The notes beneath the pieces are model-generated. The model saw only the letters and a list, made by a program, of their open reading frames with translations. It had not been told where the DNA came from and searched no databases. Source: Frankiales bacterium (GTDB lineage: Bacteria > Actinomycetota > Actinomycetes > Mycobacteriales > SCTD01). From it: a DNA stretch of 25,297 nt. Made by a program: the position numbers and the translations under genes. The DNA lies in contig JAOPWI010000307.1 in assembly GCA_025965755.1 (NCBI GenBank), forward strand, positions 1-25,297, in the 5' to 3' direction. Positions 23,105 to 25,297 of the stretch are shown here, one piece after another. The number at the start of each line of letters is the position of its first letter. The stretch's first letter is position 1.

Positions 23105-24385
23105 ATGTCCCGTACGTCCAAGGCCGACTTGCCGAGGCTGCGCGTCGGGGAGACCGCAGAGGAGCTGCGGCATGCCACCTGGCTCGAGCTGCTCTACGAC
23201 CTTGTCTTCGTCGTCGCGGTCGCCGAACTGGCGCACCTGCTGGCGGACGACCTCAGCATCAGCGGCACGCTGGCATTCGCCGGCCTGTTCGTACCGGTCT
23301 GGTGGGCATGGACCGGGCAGACGTTCTACGCCAATCGCTTCGACACCGACGACACCGTGCACCGCCTCATGTCGGTCGCGCAGCTGCTCGCCGTCGCGCT
23401 GCTCGCCTCGGCCATCGGTCACGTCGACGAGCGCGGTCACGTGTTCGCGCTCGCGTACGCCGCAGTGCGTTTCGTGCTTGTCCTGGAATACGTGCGGGCC
23501 CGGCGCTACGTCCCCGCGGCGCGGCCGCTGATCGACCACTATCTCGCCGGCTTCTCCCTCGCGGTCGCGTTGTGGGTGCTCTCCGTGGCGTTCGAGGACA
23601 CCACCCGCTACACGATCTGGGGCATCGCGCTGGTCGTCGACCTCACGACGCCGCTGCTGTCGCGCAAGCAGCAGGCCGGCCTGCCACCGCAGTCGCAGCA
23701 CCTGCCGGAGCGGTTCGGACTGTTCGTCGTCATCGTCCTCGGCGAGGCGGTCGCCGGCATCGTCAAGGGGCTGGTCGACAACGACGGCGTGCTGATTCCC
23801 CTCGCGATCGCCGCCGCCGGCATCGTGGTGGTCGTCGCCATCTGGTGGGTCTACTTCGCCGACCTGGCGGAGGCGGTGACGGCGCGCACGCGCTTTGCCG
23901 GCCAGGTGTGGGTGTACGGCCACCTCGCGCTGTTCATCTCGGTGACCGCGACCGGCGTCGGCATCGAGCACGCCATCGCGCACCCCGACCTGGACCGGCC
24001 GACAGCGTGGCTGCTGCCGCTGGCGGTGGCCGGCGCCTTCCTGTCCCTGGCGTTGCTGCACGCCGCGTCCAGCCAGTGGGTCCGCACACTCCCCCGCCTC
24101 GCCGGCGCGGCGCTGTGCGTGCTGGCGGCCGTGTTCGGCGGTGCCGTCCCGGTGCTGGCCCTGCTGGTGCCCACCGTCGTCGCCGCCGTCCAGCTGTTGC
24201 TCGAGCTGACGCCCGAGCGGCGCGCCCGCTACTTCCAGGAGCGGGAGGAGGCGGCGCTCGAGGAGCTGGAGGAGGACGTCGAGGAACTGCAGGAGCGCGG
24301 TGTACGGGTGCCGGACATGGGCGGGCCACCAGTGCCTGGGCAGGCCGGCCGCGGGCAGGTCGGCGCGGGGCCGTCGGCGTCGTAG
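23105..24385 (+). CDS. LtrA-family low-temperature-requirement-type membrane protein
   Basis: 426 residues with about ten membrane helices. The family hallmark is TWLELLYDLVFVVAVAELAH (25-44). VWWAWTGQTFYANRFDTDD (62-80, partly quoted), LPERFGLFVVIVLGEAV and IWWVYFADL are also typical of LtrA proteins. The biochemical function of the family is unknown; the name comes from a Listeria low-temperature phenotype. The C-terminal tail (about 370-426) is strongly acidic and probably helical (EREEAALEELEEDVEELQ), then Gly/Pro-rich. The ATG is chosen because it follows GGGGGGAGGG; the longer in-frame extension covers the intergenic region. It is divergent from the long operon and may share its control region. 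Confidence 0.9.
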   Translation: MSRTSKADLPRLRVGETAEELRHATWLELLYDLVFVVAVAELAHLLADDLSISGTLAFAGLFVPVWWAWTGQTFYANRFDTDDTVHRLMSVAQLLAVALLASAIGHVDERGHVFALAYAAVRFVLVLEYVRARRYVPAARPLIDHYLAGFSLAVALWVLSVAFEDTTRYTIWGIALVVDLTTPLLSRKQQAGLPPQSQHLPERFGLFVVIVLGEAVAGIVKGLVDNDGVLIPLAIAAAGIVVVVAIWWVYFADLAEAVTARTRFAGQVWVYGHLALFISVTATGVGIEHAIAHPDLDRPTAWLLPLAVAGAFLSLALLHAASSQWVRTLPRLAGAALCVLAAVFGGAVPVLALLVPTVVAAVQLLLELTPERRARYFQEREEAALEELEEDVEELQERGVRVPDMGGPPVPGQAGRGQVGAGPSAS

Positions 24386-24415
24386 GTCAGGGTCAGACGG
24401 GCAGCAATGGAGTCG

Positions 24416-25297
24416 TCAGCCGTCTTCGAGCGAAACCAGCGGCTTACGCACCACAAGTTCGAACGAGCCGCCCGGCTGCATCGGCGGGCGCGGCACGGCG
24501 ACAACGTCGAGCCGCATCAACACCTCGTCCGCCTCGCGTCGCGCTGCCGCACAGGCCGCCTCGTCCATGCCGGCGAGCGATCCGACAACCGAGAGCGCGT
24601 CCAGCGTCAAGGCCAGCTCAAACTTCGCGTCTGCCTCCCGCGCGGTGCGCACCGCGTTCTCGAGGCGGGCTCGCGCCTCCGGCAGCTGACCGGATACGGC
24701 GAGCGCACACCCGGCGAGCCGGTCTAGAACGGCGCCGAGAACGCCGAGAGCCCCGCTCGCAGCCCTTTGTTGGGCGCCAACCTTCAGACGCGCCACCGTC
24801 TCCTCCACCAAGGCGTACGCAGCAGCTGGACGGCCGATGCAGAGCAGGCGCTCCGCCTCGCGGGCATCGGTTTCAAGCACATATGGCTCAGCGCCTACCT
24901 CGGCGAACTGCGCTCGAGACTCCGCGTAGAGGGATTCCGCTTGAGCTGCACGGCCAGCGCGTACCAGCACGCGAGCGAGGTTGCTCCGAGCCATCGCGAT
25001 GCCAACGGCGAAGGCACCAGCTCGGAAGGTCGACATCGCCTCTCGGAAGCGCTGCTCTGCCTCTTCGAGGTGGCCTTGGTCGCTGAGAACCTCGGCGATG
25101 TTGTGCGAAGCGACCGCCGTCTTGACCATGTCACCAGACTTGAGCAAGGCCCGATATCCCTGCTCATACAAGTCGACGGCCTCACGCCACCGTCCGGCGT
25201 AGTAGGCCGCCACCCCACGGTTGTTGAGCACCTTGTACTGGCCCTGCCAGTCCTCAAGACCCTCGTAAAGAGTGCTTGCCAGGGCGCTATACGACTC
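24416..25297 (-). CDS. TPR-repeat protein, 3' part of a larger gene
   Basis: The reading frame is open to the right edge of the window, so the N-terminus is missing; 293 codons are visible plus a stop. The residues form tandem helix pairs of tetratricopeptide type: NNRGVAAYYAGRWREAVDLYEQ, SHNIAEVLSDQGHLEEAEQRFREA, RSNLARVLVRAGRAAQAESLYAE and ARLENAVRTAREADAKFELALTLDAL (cores quoted). This pattern is common at the C-terminus of actinobacterial adenylate-cyclase/AAA-ATPase or AfsR/SARP-like regulators, but the defining domains lie outside the window. By eye the gene is less GC-rich than its neighbours. It converges on the ltrA-like gene with a 30-bp gap that holds no clear terminator. Confidence 0.8.
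   Translation of the reverse strand, partial: ESYSALASTLYEGLEDWQGQYKVLNNRGVAAYYAGRWREAVDLYEQGYRALLKSGDMVKTAVASHNIAEVLSDQGHLEEAEQRFREAMSTFRAGAFAVGIAMARSNLARVLVRAGRAAQAESLYAESRAQFAEVGAEPYVLETDAREAERLLCIGRPAAAYALVEETVARLKVGAQQRAASGALGVLGAVLDRLAGCALAVSGQLPEARARLENAVRTAREADAKFELALTLDALSVVGSLAGMDEAACAAARREADEVLMRLDVVAVPRPPMQPGGSFELVVRKPLVSLEDG

Overview
The window is very GC-rich, gene-dense DNA with GTG starts, many GTGA/ATGA stop-start overlaps and several -10-like motifs 6-7 nt before a start codon. Together with the leuS-degV-plsY-comEA-comEC order, this points to the chromosome of a high-GC actinobacterium. I cannot name the genus. All assignments come from reading motifs; no database search was run.

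Region 1 (1-5306, minus strand) is conserved core. leuS is followed by a DegV lipid-binding protein, the acyltransferase PlsY, and the DNA-uptake proteins ComEA and ComEC (ComEC runs off the left edge). Upstream of leuS I find a probable transcription attenuator. It has a 10-codon leader peptide with three Leu codons, a terminator hairpin, and a competing antiterminator segment just after the leader stop.

Region 2 (5320-8784) holds four accessory genes in alternating orientation: a PAP2-type membrane enzyme, a cyclic-nucleotide-binding protein with a coiled coil, a thioredoxin-reductase-like flavoprotein divergent from it, and an MBL-fold hydrolase. Two convergent pairs overlap at their 3' ends.

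Region 3 (8894-22922, minus strand) is the most interesting part: sixteen consecutive same-strand genes, many translationally coupled. The upstream half is metabolic: a DJ-1/PfpI protein, a thiamine-diphosphate decarboxylase-like enzyme, three NTF2/SnoaL-like proteins, a GMC oxidoreductase, a second DJ-1/PfpI protein, a VOC protein, an AGE-type sugar epimerase with an extra N-terminal domain, and the glycogen debranching enzyme GlgX. The downstream half is regulatory: two STAS anti-anti-sigma-like proteins, one placed on each side of glgX, an RsbW-like kinase, an SpoIIE/PP2C phosphatase with a degenerate receiver domain, a MinD/ParA-like ATPase and a small winged-helix-like protein. No sigma factor is present. 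I infer a partner-switching module physically tied to carbohydrate and aldehyde/2-oxoacid chemistry, possibly controlling enzymes or a remote sigma factor. This combination is the best candidate here for an undescribed system.

Region 4 (22923-25297) has a divergent intergenic region with a perfect 7+2+7 inverted repeat, an LtrA-family membrane protein on the plus strand, and the 3' part of a TPR-repeat protein running off the right edge. There is no gene-free stretch above 300 bases. I saw no tRNA, rRNA, CRISPR array or insertion sequence.
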